From QWQI01 sp964608915 (lineage in GTDB: Bacteria; Planctomycetota; Planctomycetia; Isosphaerales; Isosphaeraceae), in contig CAZSQA010000017.1 of the NCBI GenBank assembly GCA_964608915.1, positions 1 through 64,000 of the forward strand: DNA of 64,000 nt, given 5' to 3'. Positions 27,173 through 35,892 of this stretch are shown here, piece by piece; positions within the stretch are counted from its first letter, which is position 1; each line of letters opens with the position of its first letter. Made by a program: the position numbers and the translations under genes. The notes beneath the pieces are model-generated. The model did no database searches. It was given only the letters and a program-made list of their open reading frames with translations, and was not told where the DNA came from.

Positions 27173-27481
27173 ATGAAGTTGACGAAGGTTCTGTTCCTGG
27201 CGTTCTCCGTGATCGCTCTGGCTCCCGTGATGGCTTTCGCTCAGGAAGCTGGCGGCAACGCGGCTTTCTCCCAGCTCAAGCCCATCGGCATCGGCCTGAT
27301 CTGCTTCGGTGCCGCCATGGGTATCGGCAAGCTCGCCAGCGCCGCCGTGGAGAGCATGGCCCGTCAACCGGAAGTGGCCGGCAACATCTCCAGCTCGATG
27401 ATCATCGCCGCGGCTCTGATCGAAGGCTTCACGTTCTTCGCCCTGCTGCTGTTCCTGTTGGGAAGCGCCAGCGGTTATTGA
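27173..27481 (+). CDS. atpE: ATP synthase F0 subunit c
   Basis: 102 residues, longer than the usual 70-90 because the first 24 (MKLTKVLFLAFSVIALAPVMAFA) form an apparent cleavable signal peptide. The mature part is the standard two-helix hairpin, with ARQPE in the loop. The ion-binding Glu lies in IIAAALIEGFTFF. The residues around it (Ala/Ile before, Gly after) lack the Na+-binding pattern, so H+ coupling is inferred. A GAGG lies about 10 bases before the ATG, and a small hairpin follows the gene. Confidence 0.95.
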   Translation: MKLTKVLFLAFSVIALAPVMAFAQEAGGNAAFSQLKPIGIGLICFGAAMGIGKLASAAVESMARQPEVAGNISSSMIIAAALIEGFTFFALLLFLLGSASGY

Positions 27482-27508
27482 TCCGCAAGGTTCGATACGT
27501 AGCGTTCG

Positions 27509-27534
27509 CGGGTGGTTCGACGCCGGGCCACCCG
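27509..27534 (+). repeat. Hairpin between atpE and atpF
   Basis: CGGGTGG / CCACCCG, 7-bp stem with a 12-base loop, no T tract. Its position after atpE, whose product is needed in large excess, suggests an mRNA processing or 3'-end protection role. Confidence 0.5.
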
Positions 27535-27575
27535 AGAGTTTCCCAACGACGGCCGTCAGCTCCGGAACACACATC

Positions 27576-28301
27576 ATGACGCGTACCTTATTCGCCTTCG
27601 CGGCGACTCTGGTTCTCGTGATTCCGTTCACGGCTTTCGCCGCGGACGATCACGCGACTCCCTCGAAGGACAAGCCGGCAGCCGCCGCTCACGGCAACGA
27701 CGCCCATGGGGCCGATGCCGGTCATGGTGCGGAAGGCGGCCACGGCACCCCCAGCCTGATTCCGCTCAAGCCGGAAGAAATGGCGGCCCAGGCACCGCTG
27801 GCGATCTGGACGGTGGTCGTCTTCCTGGTTTTGCTGGGACTGGCCACGAAATTCGGCTGGAAACCGATCGTCGCGGCCATGCACGATCGTGAGCATCATC
27901 TCGAGGCCGTGCTCGAAGACACCGAAAAAGCCCGCAACGAGGCCGAAGGGTTGCTGCGGCAATACAAGGCCGAAATGGCATCCGCTTCGGACAAGATCAA
28001 GTCGCTTCTGGACGAGGCCCGCCGGGACGCATCGACGACGGCTCAGGAAATCGTGGGCAAGGCCCAGGCCGAGTCGGAAGCCCTCAAGGATCGTGCTCAG
28101 AAGGAAATCGGTCAGGCTCGAGACGAAGCCCTCGTGCAGATCTGGTCGAAGGCCGCTGAAGTCTCCGTGCAGGTCGCCGGCAAGGTTCTCCAGAAGAGCC
28201 TGACGGAAGAAGAGCACAAGCGGCTCGTGGAACTTTCCGCGGCCGAACTTCCGGATGCTTCGGCATTCGGTTTCTCTGGTGCCGTGGGGAGCAAGCCCTG
28301 A
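27576..28301 (+). CDS. atpF: ATP synthase F0 subunit b
   Basis: 241 residues against about 156 in E. coli. There is an N-terminal signal-like sequence (MTRTLFAFAATLVLVIPFTAFA), then a His/Gly/Ala-rich region (about residues 25-60, six His), then the true membrane helix (LAIWTVVVFLVLLGLATKFGW). A long charged coiled coil follows (HDREHHLEAVLEDTEKARNEAEGLL), the peripheral stalk. Subunit b joins subunit a to the F1 head through δ. It ends one base before the atpH start. Confidence 0.93.
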   Translation: MTRTLFAFAATLVLVIPFTAFAADDHATPSKDKPAAAAHGNDAHGADAGHGAEGGHGTPSLIPLKPEEMAAQAPLAIWTVVVFLVLLGLATKFGWKPIVAAMHDREHHLEAVLEDTEKARNEAEGLLRQYKAEMASASDKIKSLLDEARRDASTTAQEIVGKAQAESEALKDRAQKEIGQARDEALVQIWSKAAEVSVQVAGKVLQKSLTEEEHKRLVELSAAELPDASAFGFSGAVGSKP

Positions 28302-28302
28302 C

Positions 28303-28932
28303 ATGGCCGAACAAGCCGCGGTTCATGCTCCCACGGTGTTCGACGAAGACTCCGTCGAATTGTCCCGGGTTTATGGCGAAGCGATTCTGTCCGCAGCGGC
28401 CAAGGCGGGAGCGGTCGGTGAAGTTGTCGAAGAGCTGGGCGCAGTCGCCGGAATCTTCGCCGCGACACCCGGATCTCTTGACCGCCTGATCGGTTCCGGC
28501 CGATCGACCGAGGAAGTGGACGCCATTCTGACGAAATCCTTCGAAGGCAAGACGCATCCGCTGGTCACGAATCTGCTGAGGGTCCTGAATTCCAAGGGCC
28601 GGCTCGCTCTGCTTCCCGCACTGGCTGATCGGGTGGCCCGAGATTCGGACCGCGTGCTCGGCCGGGTTCGGGTTCTCGTCTCCTCGGCCAAAGCGTTGAC
28701 GCCCGATCAAATCGACACCCTGACGAAGTCCTTGAAAGCCCGACTGGGCCTGGATCCCGTGCTTCAGACATCCGTCGATCCGAGCCTGATCGGAGGCCTG
28801 GTGATCCGTGTCGGGGATCTCCAGTTCGATTCCTCCATTCGCAGCCGACTCGAACAGCTCCGCAAGAACCTGTTGGAAGGAAAGATCCATGAAATTCAGA
28901 GCCGACGAGATCAGCTCCATACTTCAGCGTGA
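28303..28932 (+). CDS. atpH: ATP synthase F1 subunit delta
   Basis: 209-residue OSCP/δ subunit linking the peripheral stalk to the α3β3 head. The N-terminal helical domain starts at SVELSRVYGEAILSAAAKAG, and the C-terminal part has the family motif VDPSLIGGLVIRVGDLQFDSSIRSRLEQLR. The gene follows atpF by one base and its last 44 bases overlap the atpA start, indicating translational coupling. Confidence 0.93.
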   Translation: MAEQAAVHAPTVFDEDSVELSRVYGEAILSAAAKAGAVGEVVEELGAVAGIFAATPGSLDRLIGSGRSTEEVDAILTKSFEGKTHPLVTNLLRVLNSKGRLALLPALADRVARDSDRVLGRVRVLVSSAKALTPDQIDTLTKSLKARLGLDPVLQTSVDPSLIGGLVIRVGDLQFDSSIRSRLEQLRKNLLEGKIHEIQSRRDQLHTSA

Positions 28933-30601
28933 GATCGAGCAGTTTCAGGCTCAAACGACCAGGTCCGAAGTCGGACAGGTGGTCGAAGTCGGTGACGGTA
29001 TCGCCCGGGTCCACGGCCTCACCAACGTGATGACCGGCGAAATGGTGACGTTCCAGAACGGCGTCAGGGGGTTGGCCTTCAACCTCGAAGAGACTTCCGT
29101 GGGCGTCATCATTCTGGGCGATTACAAGCAGATTCACGAAGGCGAAACGGTCACTGCGACCTCACAGCTTTTGCGGGTGCCCGTCGGCGAAGCGATGGTC
29201 GGCCGGGTCGTGAATCCGCTCGGCGAGCCGATCGACAACAAGGGGCCGATCGTCACGAAACTTTCGCGTCTCGTGGAATCGACGGCTCCAGGCATCGCGG
29301 ATCGTCAACCTGTCGACGAACCTCTGCAGACCGGCATCAAGGCGATCGACGCCATGATTCCGATCGGCCGGGGCCAGCGGGAACTGATCATCGGCGACCG
29401 GAAGACGGGCAAGACGGCCATCGCGATCGACGCCATTCTGAACCAGAAGGGTCAGGGCGTAATCTGCGTGTACGTCGCCGTCGCCCAGAAGGAATCGACC
29501 ACGGCCGCCCTCGTCGACGTCCTGCACCGTTACGGCGCGATGGACTACACGATCGTCGTCGCGGCCGGTGCCTCGGACCCGGCACCGCTGCAGTACATCG
29601 CTCCCTATGCCGGTTGTGCCATGGCCGAGTACTTCATGTACGAAAAGGGCATGCCGACCCTGTGCGTCTATGACGACCTTTCTAAGCAGGCCGTGGCGTA
29701 TCGCGAGCTGTCTCTGCTGCTGCGTCGTCCGCCGGGCCGCGAGGCGTTCCCGGGCGACGTGTTCTACGCCCACAGCCGTCTTCTGGAACGTTCGGCCAAG
29801 CTCGCCAACAAGTACGTCATCGTGAAGAAGCGTGCGGAAGGCGACAAGAAGCCGATCGACGAGAAGTCGGGCGTCAACGGCAAGTTCTATCTGGGCGTGC
29901 CGGGCCACGAAGAAGCCACGCACGAGCTGAAGTCGAAGTACGCCGAAGGCCACGAAGTGGTGAAGACCGACACCTCGGGCGGATCGATGACGGCCCTGCC
30001 GATCATTGAAACACTCGAAGGCGAAGTCTCGGCCTACATTCCGACGAACGTGATTTCGATCACGGACGGTCAGATCTACCTGCAGCCGAACCTGTTCTTC
30101 GCGGGCGTACGGCCGGCCGTCGATGTCGGCATCTCTGTCAGCCGCGTGGGTGGCAAGGCCCAGATTCCTGCGATGAAGAAGGTCGCCGGCGGTTTGCGGC
30201 TCGACTTGGCGGCCTTCCGTGAACTGGAAGCGTTCGCCCAGCTCGGAACGGAGCTGGACAAGGCCACGCAGCTGCAGCTCGACCGCGGTTACCGGATGGT
30301 CGAACTGCTCAAGCAGCCGATGTACGAGCCGCTCAACGCCGTCGATCAGGTCATGGTGATCTACGCCGGTACGGAAGGTTATCTCGACAACGTTCCCGTG
30401 AACAAGGTTCGGGAATGGGAGAAGGGTTTCCTGCAGTTCGTGCGTGAGCAGCGTTCCGAAGTCCGGAACCTGCTGCTGAAGCAACAGAAGTTGTCGGACG
30501 AGGTCCTGACCGGTCTGAAGAAGGCACTGGAGGATTACAACTCCGACTTCATGGCAAGCCTCAAAAAGGCGGCTGGCGAACTCGTCGGAGCCGGCAAGTA
30601 A
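28889..30601 (+). CDS. atpA: ATP synthase F1 subunit alpha
   Basis: 570 residues, about 60 more than E. coli α. It begins MKFRADEISSILQREIEQF (δ-binding helix) and has the P-loop GDRKTGKTA, then QKESTTAALVD, and the late PTNVISITDGQIYL segment. The extra length is mainly one insertion of roughly 40-45 residues at about positions 305-365, between SRLLERSAKLA and SGGSMTALPIIET; it is Lys/Glu/Gly-rich. The ATG lies inside the end of atpH, with GGAAGGAAAG about 5 bases before it. Confidence 0.95.
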   Translation: MKFRADEISSILQREIEQFQAQTTRSEVGQVVEVGDGIARVHGLTNVMTGEMVTFQNGVRGLAFNLEETSVGVIILGDYKQIHEGETVTATSQLLRVPVGEAMVGRVVNPLGEPIDNKGPIVTKLSRLVESTAPGIADRQPVDEPLQTGIKAIDAMIPIGRGQRELIIGDRKTGKTAIAIDAILNQKGQGVICVYVAVAQKESTTAALVDVLHRYGAMDYTIVVAAGASDPAPLQYIAPYAGCAMAEYFMYEKGMPTLCVYDDLSKQAVAYRELSLLLRRPPGREAFPGDVFYAHSRLLERSAKLANKYVIVKKRAEGDKKPIDEKSGVNGKFYLGVPGHEEATHELKSKYAEGHEVVKTDTSGGSMTALPIIETLEGEVSAYIPTNVISITDGQIYLQPNLFFAGVRPAVDVGISVSRVGGKAQIPAMKKVAGGLRLDLAAFRELEAFAQLGTELDKATQLQLDRGYRMVELLKQPMYEPLNAVDQVMVIYAGTEGYLDNVPVNKVREWEKGFLQFVREQRSEVRNLLLKQQKLSDEVLTGLKKALEDYNSDFMASLKKAAGELVGAGK

Positions 30602-30616
30602 GGCCTTCGGATACGT

Positions 30617-30646
30617 GGCGGGCGACGATTCCGATCGTCGCCCGCC
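30617..30646 (+). repeat. Strong hairpin between atpA and atpG
   Basis: Perfect 13-bp stem GGCGGGCGACGAT / ATCGTCGCCCGCC with the stable tetraloop TCCG, 15 bases after the atpA stop. It has no T tract and so is probably not a terminator; it could set differential mRNA stability within the operon. Confidence 0.75.
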
Positions 30647-30691
30647 GATCCATTCCTGCAATCGACTCGACTCCGGGAAGCATCATCGACC

Positions 30692-31612
30692 ATGGCCAAG
30701 GCCCGTGCCATCATCGAACGCCGCAAGGCGGTCCAGAATATCAAGAAGATCACGCGGACGATGGAACTCATCGCCACCGCGCGGTTCAAGAAAGCACTCG
30801 ACCGGGCGACCGAGGCGGAAGCCTACACCCGCAAGATCGCCGAAATCGTCCAGGATCTGGGCGGTTCGCAGTCGGAAGTGAAACACCCCCTGCTCGAAGC
30901 CAGGCCGCAGCCGAAGAATACCGTCCTGCTGGTTCTCACCAGTAACCGGGGTCTGGCTGGCGGCTACAACGCGAACGTTCTGCGTCAGTCGATCCGGTCT
31001 CGCCAGAACAACGAACTCGAGGGCGTTTCCACGGTCCTCGAAGTCGCGGGCAAGCGGGGCATCAATTTCCTTCGCTTCCAGGGCATCAAGACGGACAAGA
31101 CCTTCACGCATTTCGAAGACCGCCCGCAATTCGCGGAAGTCGAAGAGATCGCCGAGCGTTACATTTCGATGTTCGTCTCCGGCAAGATCGACCGCGTCGA
31201 CGTCGCCTACACCAAATTCCGGACCGTCGCCCGCCAGGAAGCGGTGGTCGAATCGCTCCTGCCGCTTGCGAGTCTCGACGTCTCGTCGCTTCAGACTTCC
31301 TCGCGAAAGGGCAAGCAGGATTCAGGCGCACCTGCGAAATCGAGCTCGGAGAACGTGCCCTACGAGTTCCTGCCGGACGCCTCGAGCATCCTCGAGGAGA
31401 TCGTGCCCGTCGCGTTCAAGGTTCGCCTGTTCAAATGCTTCCTGGACGCCGCTGTGAGCGAGCAGATCGCCCGAATGGTGGCCATGAAGGGTGCGACCGA
31501 GAACGCCGAAGACATGAGCAAGACCTTGTCCCGGCTGTACAACCGGGCCCGTCAGGCCCAGATCACCCGCGAACTTTCCGAAATCATCGGTGCCGTCGCG
31601 GCTCTTGAGTGA
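30692..31612 (+). CDS. atpG: ATP synthase F1 subunit gamma
   Basis: 306-residue central rotor shaft. N-terminal helix KARAIIERRKAVQNIKKITRTMELIATARFKKA, middle LVLTSNRGLAGGYNANVLR, and C-terminal helix LSRLYNRARQAQITRELSEIIGAVAAL are all diagnostic. A Ser/Lys-rich insertion (about residues 195-225) makes it longer than the usual 285-290. Spacing to atpA is 90 bases, containing the strong hairpin. Confidence 0.95.
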   Translation: MAKARAIIERRKAVQNIKKITRTMELIATARFKKALDRATEAEAYTRKIAEIVQDLGGSQSEVKHPLLEARPQPKNTVLLVLTSNRGLAGGYNANVLRQSIRSRQNNELEGVSTVLEVAGKRGINFLRFQGIKTDKTFTHFEDRPQFAEVEEIAERYISMFVSGKIDRVDVAYTKFRTVARQEAVVESLLPLASLDVSSLQTSSRKGKQDSGAPAKSSSENVPYEFLPDASSILEEIVPVAFKVRLFKCFLDAAVSEQIARMVAMKGATENAEDMSKTLSRLYNRARQAQITRELSEIIGAVAALE

Positions 31613-31689
31613 TCAGGTTCCGGCACGCCTCCCCACGAATTCACCGAACGATTTTCCGTCATTCATCCGCATAAGGGACAAATCCGAAC

Positions 31690-33120
31690 ATGGCCACCGC
31701 GACAGGTCGGATCATTCAGGTCATCGGTTCCACTTTCGACGCCGAGTTCGAAGAAGGGCACTTGCCCGACATTTACAACGCGCTCAAGATCGACACCGAT
31801 CAGAAGGGCGTAACGATCCACCTGACCGGCGAAGTTCAGCAACAGCTCGGCGGCAACCGCGTGCGTTGCGTGGCTCTGGGCTCGACGGACGGTCTTGTCC
31901 GGGGCATGCCGGTCGTCGACACCGGCGCGCCGGTTTCGGTTCCGGTCGGCAAGGGCACGCTGGCCCGTGTTTTCAACCTGCTCGGCGACCCCATCGACGG
32001 CCGTGGCCCGGTTCAGGCCGAAGAGCGCTGGCCGATCCACCGCGATCCCCCGGAATTCGACGATCTTTCGCCGAAGACGGAAGTGTTCGAGACGGGCATC
32101 AAGGTGGTCGACCTTCTGACGCCGTTCGTGCGGGGCGGCAAAATCGGCCTGTTCGGCGGTGCCGGTCTGGGCAAGACGGTCATTCTGACCGAGCTGATCG
32201 CCCGGATCGCGAAGGTTCACTCCGGCTACGCCGTGTTCGCCGGCGTCGGCGAGCGGACGCGTGAAGGCAATGACCTCTGGCTGGAAATGCAGGAAACCAA
32301 GATCGGTACGACGGGCAAGTCGGTCATCGACTCGACCGTGATGTACTTCGGTCAGATGAACGAACCACCTGGCGCTCGTCTTCGCGTGGCTTTGTCCGCC
32401 CTGTCGACGGCCGAATGGTTCCGCGACTCGACCGGAGCCGACACGCTGCTGTTCGTCGACAACATCTTCCGGTTCAGCCAGGCCGGTTCGGAAGTGTCGG
32501 CCCTTCTGGGCCGGATGCCTTCGAACGTAGGTTATCAGCCGACTCTGGCCACAGAAATGGGTGCGCTTCAGGAGCGGATCACATCGACGAAGAAGGGTGC
32601 GATCACGTCGGTGCAGGCCGTTTACGTACCGGCGGACGACTTGACCGACCCGGCCCCTGCGACGACCTTCGGCTTCCTCGACGCGTTCATCGTTCTGCAG
32701 CGTTCGATCGCCGAGAAGGGCATTTACCCGGCGGTGGACCCGCTGGGCAGCTCGTCGCGGATTCTCGACCCGCAATACGTGGGCGAAGAGCATTACGCCG
32801 TGGCACGCCGCGTGCAGTCGATCCTTCAGCGTTATCGGGAGCTTCGCGACATCATCGCGATTCTGGGCGTCGACGAACTGTCGGAAGAAGACAAGGTCGT
32901 CGTGCACCGGGCCCGCCGGATCGAGCGGTTCCTTTCTCAGCCGTTCATCGTGGCCGAAGTGTTCACGAACCGGCCTGGCGAGTACACTCCGCTGCCGGAA
33001 ACGATCCGCAGCTTCCGCGAGCTTTGCGATGGCAAGTGGGATCATTTGCCGGAGAGTGCGTTCCTGTACGTGGGCGGCATCGAACAGGCCGAAGAGCAGG
33101 CCAAGAAGATGGCACGCTGA
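31690..33120 (+). CDS. atpD: ATP synthase F1 subunit beta
   Basis: 476-residue catalytic subunit. The P-loop is GGAGLGKT (most β subunits have Val at the fifth position), followed by the GERTREGNDLW motif with the catalytic Glu, DNIFRFSQAGSEVSALLGRMPS, and the YVPADDLTDPAPATTF loop. The C-terminal DELSEEDK element, which contacts γ, is present. Standard length. It lies 77 bases after atpG and 39 before atpC. Confidence 0.96.
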   Translation: MATATGRIIQVIGSTFDAEFEEGHLPDIYNALKIDTDQKGVTIHLTGEVQQQLGGNRVRCVALGSTDGLVRGMPVVDTGAPVSVPVGKGTLARVFNLLGDPIDGRGPVQAEERWPIHRDPPEFDDLSPKTEVFETGIKVVDLLTPFVRGGKIGLFGGAGLGKTVILTELIARIAKVHSGYAVFAGVGERTREGNDLWLEMQETKIGTTGKSVIDSTVMYFGQMNEPPGARLRVALSALSTAEWFRDSTGADTLLFVDNIFRFSQAGSEVSALLGRMPSNVGYQPTLATEMGALQERITSTKKGAITSVQAVYVPADDLTDPAPATTFGFLDAFIVLQRSIAEKGIYPAVDPLGSSSRILDPQYVGEEHYAVARRVQSILQRYRELRDIIAILGVDELSEEDKVVVHRARRIERFLSQPFIVAEVFTNRPGEYTPLPETIRSFRELCDGKWDHLPESAFLYVGGIEQAEEQAKKMAR

Positions 33121-33159
33121 TCGAGATCCGTTCGAACGCTTTGAGGAGCACTTCCCGCA

Positions 33160-33606
33160 ATGTCCACCGGATCGACGGAAACCCGATCGGATACGCCGCC
33201 ATCACCTGACCTGGCGATCCGCTGCCAGGTCGTGACACCCGAGCGAATCGTCCTTGACGAATGGGTGCGCCAGGTGGTAGTGCCTCTGCCCGACGGCGAA
33301 TTCGGTATCGCCCGGAACCACGACCCGGTCATCGCTCGACTGGGTTACGGTTCGCTGAGGCTCAAACTCGCTTCGCTCGACAAGAACTACTACCTCGACG
33401 GCGGGTTCCTGCAGATTCGCGACAATCATGTCGTGATTCTCACGAACCGGGCCGTGGAAGCGAGTGGCCTTCGTGCCGAGGAGATCGAAAAGGACCTGGC
33501 CGCGGCCAAGTCCCGCTCGGCATCGGACGACGCTTCGATCGAAGCGCGTCTGGTCGATATCGACAAACTGCGTGCTCGTTTGAGGATGGCGAAGCGAACG
33601 AAATGA
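33160..33606 (+). CDS. atpC: ATP synthase F1 subunit epsilon
   Basis: 148-residue ε subunit with the N-terminal β-sandwich (CQVVTPERIVLDEWVRQVVVPLPDGEFGI) and the helical hairpin region (AEEIEKDLAAAKSRSASDDASIEARLVDIDKLRARLRMAKR). It caps the central stalk and can inhibit ATP hydrolysis. It ends the atp operon; hairpins follow directly. Confidence 0.92.
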   Translation: MSTGSTETRSDTPPSPDLAIRCQVVTPERIVLDEWVRQVVVPLPDGEFGIARNHDPVIARLGYGSLRLKLASLDKNYYLDGGFLQIRDNHVVILTNRAVEASGLRAEEIEKDLAAAKSRSASDDASIEARLVDIDKLRARLRMAKRTK

Positions 33607-33626
33607 CGGCCCCGAAGCGGCAACGA

Positions 33627-33698
33627 CGAAACGTACGGTCGGTCTCGCCGATTTCGTACGTTTCGGAATTTTCGGAATTGCAGAAATTTCCGAAACGT
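33627..33698 (+). terminator. Terminator region with two competing hairpins
   Basis: CGAAACGTACG (33627-33637) pairs perfectly with CGTACGTTTCG (33655-33665), an 11-bp stem followed by GAATTTTC, a plausible terminator for the atp operon. The second arm also pairs downstream: ACGTTTCGGAA (33658-33668) with TTCCGAAACGT (33688-33698), 11 bp. The two folds share bases and cannot coexist, an arrangement like a terminator/antiterminator pair. Confidence 0.7.
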
Positions 33699-33858
33699 CG
33701 CTATCGGCTTGAGGGGATTCCCTCGCGCGACTAAAATTTCCTTACGATCTTTCGATCGGAAAGAAATCCGCCCGGGGATGCCAGATCAAGTCATGACGGA
33801 AACATCTACACGCGGTCGAGCGGGTTCAGGTACGCTCGGCGCTGGGAGGTTCAAGACG

Positions 33859-35805
33859 GTGAGATCCACGGCTTTTCGACTTCTGACTGCTGGATTCTGC
33901 ACGCTGCTAGGCGGGTGCGCGGGCGAGTTCGAAGCGTTCCCGCTGACCTATTCGAAATCGAAAGTCGTCACCGACATCGCCGAGCCTGAAAAACAGGAAG
34001 CGGCGGTTCGAGCCCTTGCCGAATTGTTCGGTCCTTCGCCTCGCGAAATCAAGGTGCCACGCGGCCTCGGTCTTCGTAACGGCGGTGCGTACCTGGCGAA
34101 TTACGTCACCGATTCGAACGGCGAACGCAAGCCGCTGGCCGTCGTGGACGCCACCGGAGCGAAAACCCAGATCGGCGGCGGCTACCAGCTCTATCGCAAA
34201 CACTGCCTGCACTGCCATGGTGTGACCGGAGACGGAGCAGGTCCGACAGCCGACTTCCTCTATCCCCGGCCGCGTGACTACCGCAAGGGCATATACAAGT
34301 TCACTTCGACCACGGCAGGTGCCAAGCCGACCCGGGACGACCTCTGGCGTACGCTGAATTATGGCATCCACGGCACGTCGATGCCGGGTTTCGAAGCCCT
34401 GATGTCCCCGCCTGAGATTCAGCAGGTCATCGACTACGTCATTTTCCTTTCGATCCGGGGCGAGTCCGAGATCCTGATCGCTCAGGACGTCGCCGACGGT
34501 GCGTGGGACGAAGAGATCAACGCGGACAAGGGTCAGAACTTCGCCCTGATCGACTGGGTCAAGGAACCCGCCAACTCGAAGATTTATCCTCGGGCCCTCG
34601 AAACGGCCACGATGGTGGCCGACAAGTGGAAGCAGGCTGAAGAGCAGGTGATGAACCCCCCTGCCCCCCGCGTGGCTTCGACGAACGAATCGATTCTCCG
34701 CGGCCGTGAACTTTTCCTCGGGAAGACGGCCGAACGGCTCGAATGCTGGGGCTGCCATGGCGTAAAGGGCGTCGGCGACGGCAAGAGCTTCGTCGACAAG
34801 AAGATTTTCGAGAAGGTGCTGTTCACGAAAGCGGTATACCAGGCGGTTCATACCGATCTCGATCGCCAGGTGGCGATCGTCGATTCGTCCGCCGAACGGT
34901 TCCGCGAACTCAAATCGGAGCGGGAATCCCGCCTGGCGGCCGCCGGTTTCGGCCACGGACATCACTCCGAAGGTCATGAACCGTTTCATGGCTGGAACGC
35001 CGAAGTGACGATGCCTGGTGGCTCCCCGGTCTCGGCCGAGTCCATTCATCCGCACGAATACGCAGGCCTGAACGTTACCGTGAAAACGGACGCCGCTGCG
35101 ACGAAGCCTGCCGTGAAGGTGATCGCTCCGGCGGGCACCAAACCTCAACTGATCGAAGATCTTCAGCCCGGGATTCGTCAGGCGGTCCTGACTTCGGCTG
35201 CCGGAATTACCGACGCCCGTGGCTGGGTGATCACCTACAACGGTTTCGTGGACGCTCCGGCCGAAGCGGCCGATGACCAGCTCCGTCTGGCCAGAATCCG
35301 TGCCGAGCGTCTGGGCGAATCGATTCGGGAACAACTCGTTCATGATTACCCCGGCGCGACGGTCAACGTGCTTCTGCATCGTGAAGCCCCGCCGACGGAA
35401 CTTGCCGTCGTTCCTCTGGACGAAGCCAATTCCGGCCCTGCGGCGATCGTGACGGCCCTGGTGGAAGAGTCGATCAGCCAGGTGAAGAACTTCTACGGCA
35501 AGATTCAGACCGACTGGACCGCTTCGCTGGACGAATGGCAATGGCCGCTGCGCCCCGCGAACATCAATACGGGCACATACAAGGGTGGCCGCCGGCCGAT
35601 CGACATCTACTGGCGGATCGCCAAGGGCATCAACGGTGCGAAGATGCCGGCCCACGAAACGACTCTCAAGCCGCAACAGATCTGGGATTTGGTGAACTTC
35701 GTCCTGGCCGTTCCCAACCGTCCTGAACTACTGCGGGACGCGACGGAACCGGTTCGCGACGACACACCTGCCCCCGCCCCGGCCAAAGTCGCGGCGAATC
35801 GCTGA
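33859..35805 (+). CDS. Diheme cytochrome c lipoprotein
   Basis: 648 residues. The N-terminus STAFRLLTAGFCTLLGGC is a lipoprotein signal with lipobox LGGC. The first heme domain has CLHCH (about residues 116-120) and a distal Met in GIHGTSMPGF. The second CXXCH is CWGCH (about 296-300). Its likely distal Met (GINGAKMPAH, about residue 597) is some 300 residues away, with a β/α insertion between. The GTG at 33859 has GGGAGGT eight bases upstream; upstream ATGs at 33778 and 33793 would bury the signal. Its position 90 bases before coxB makes it the probable electron donor to the oxidase. Confidence 0.85.
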   Translation: MRSTAFRLLTAGFCTLLGGCAGEFEAFPLTYSKSKVVTDIAEPEKQEAAVRALAELFGPSPREIKVPRGLGLRNGGAYLANYVTDSNGERKPLAVVDATGAKTQIGGGYQLYRKHCLHCHGVTGDGAGPTADFLYPRPRDYRKGIYKFTSTTAGAKPTRDDLWRTLNYGIHGTSMPGFEALMSPPEIQQVIDYVIFLSIRGESEILIAQDVADGAWDEEINADKGQNFALIDWVKEPANSKIYPRALETATMVADKWKQAEEQVMNPPAPRVASTNESILRGRELFLGKTAERLECWGCHGVKGVGDGKSFVDKKIFEKVLFTKAVYQAVHTDLDRQVAIVDSSAERFRELKSERESRLAAAGFGHGHHSEGHEPFHGWNAEVTMPGGSPVSAESIHPHEYAGLNVTVKTDAAATKPAVKVIAPAGTKPQLIEDLQPGIRQAVLTSAAGITDARGWVITYNGFVDAPAEAADDQLRLARIRAERLGESIREQLVHDYPGATVNVLLHREAPPTELAVVPLDEANSGPAAIVTALVEESISQVKNFYGKIQTDWTASLDEWQWPLRPANINTGTYKGGRRPIDIYWRIAKGINGAKMPAHETTLKPQQIWDLVNFVLAVPNRPELLRDATEPVRDDTPAPAPAKVAANR

Positions 35806-35892
35806 TCACACGCATTTTTTCGGACTCGAACACGCAGCGGAACAGTGACGCCTCCGTCCGGCTCTTCCGAAGCGTTTCAGATGGGAGTGACA

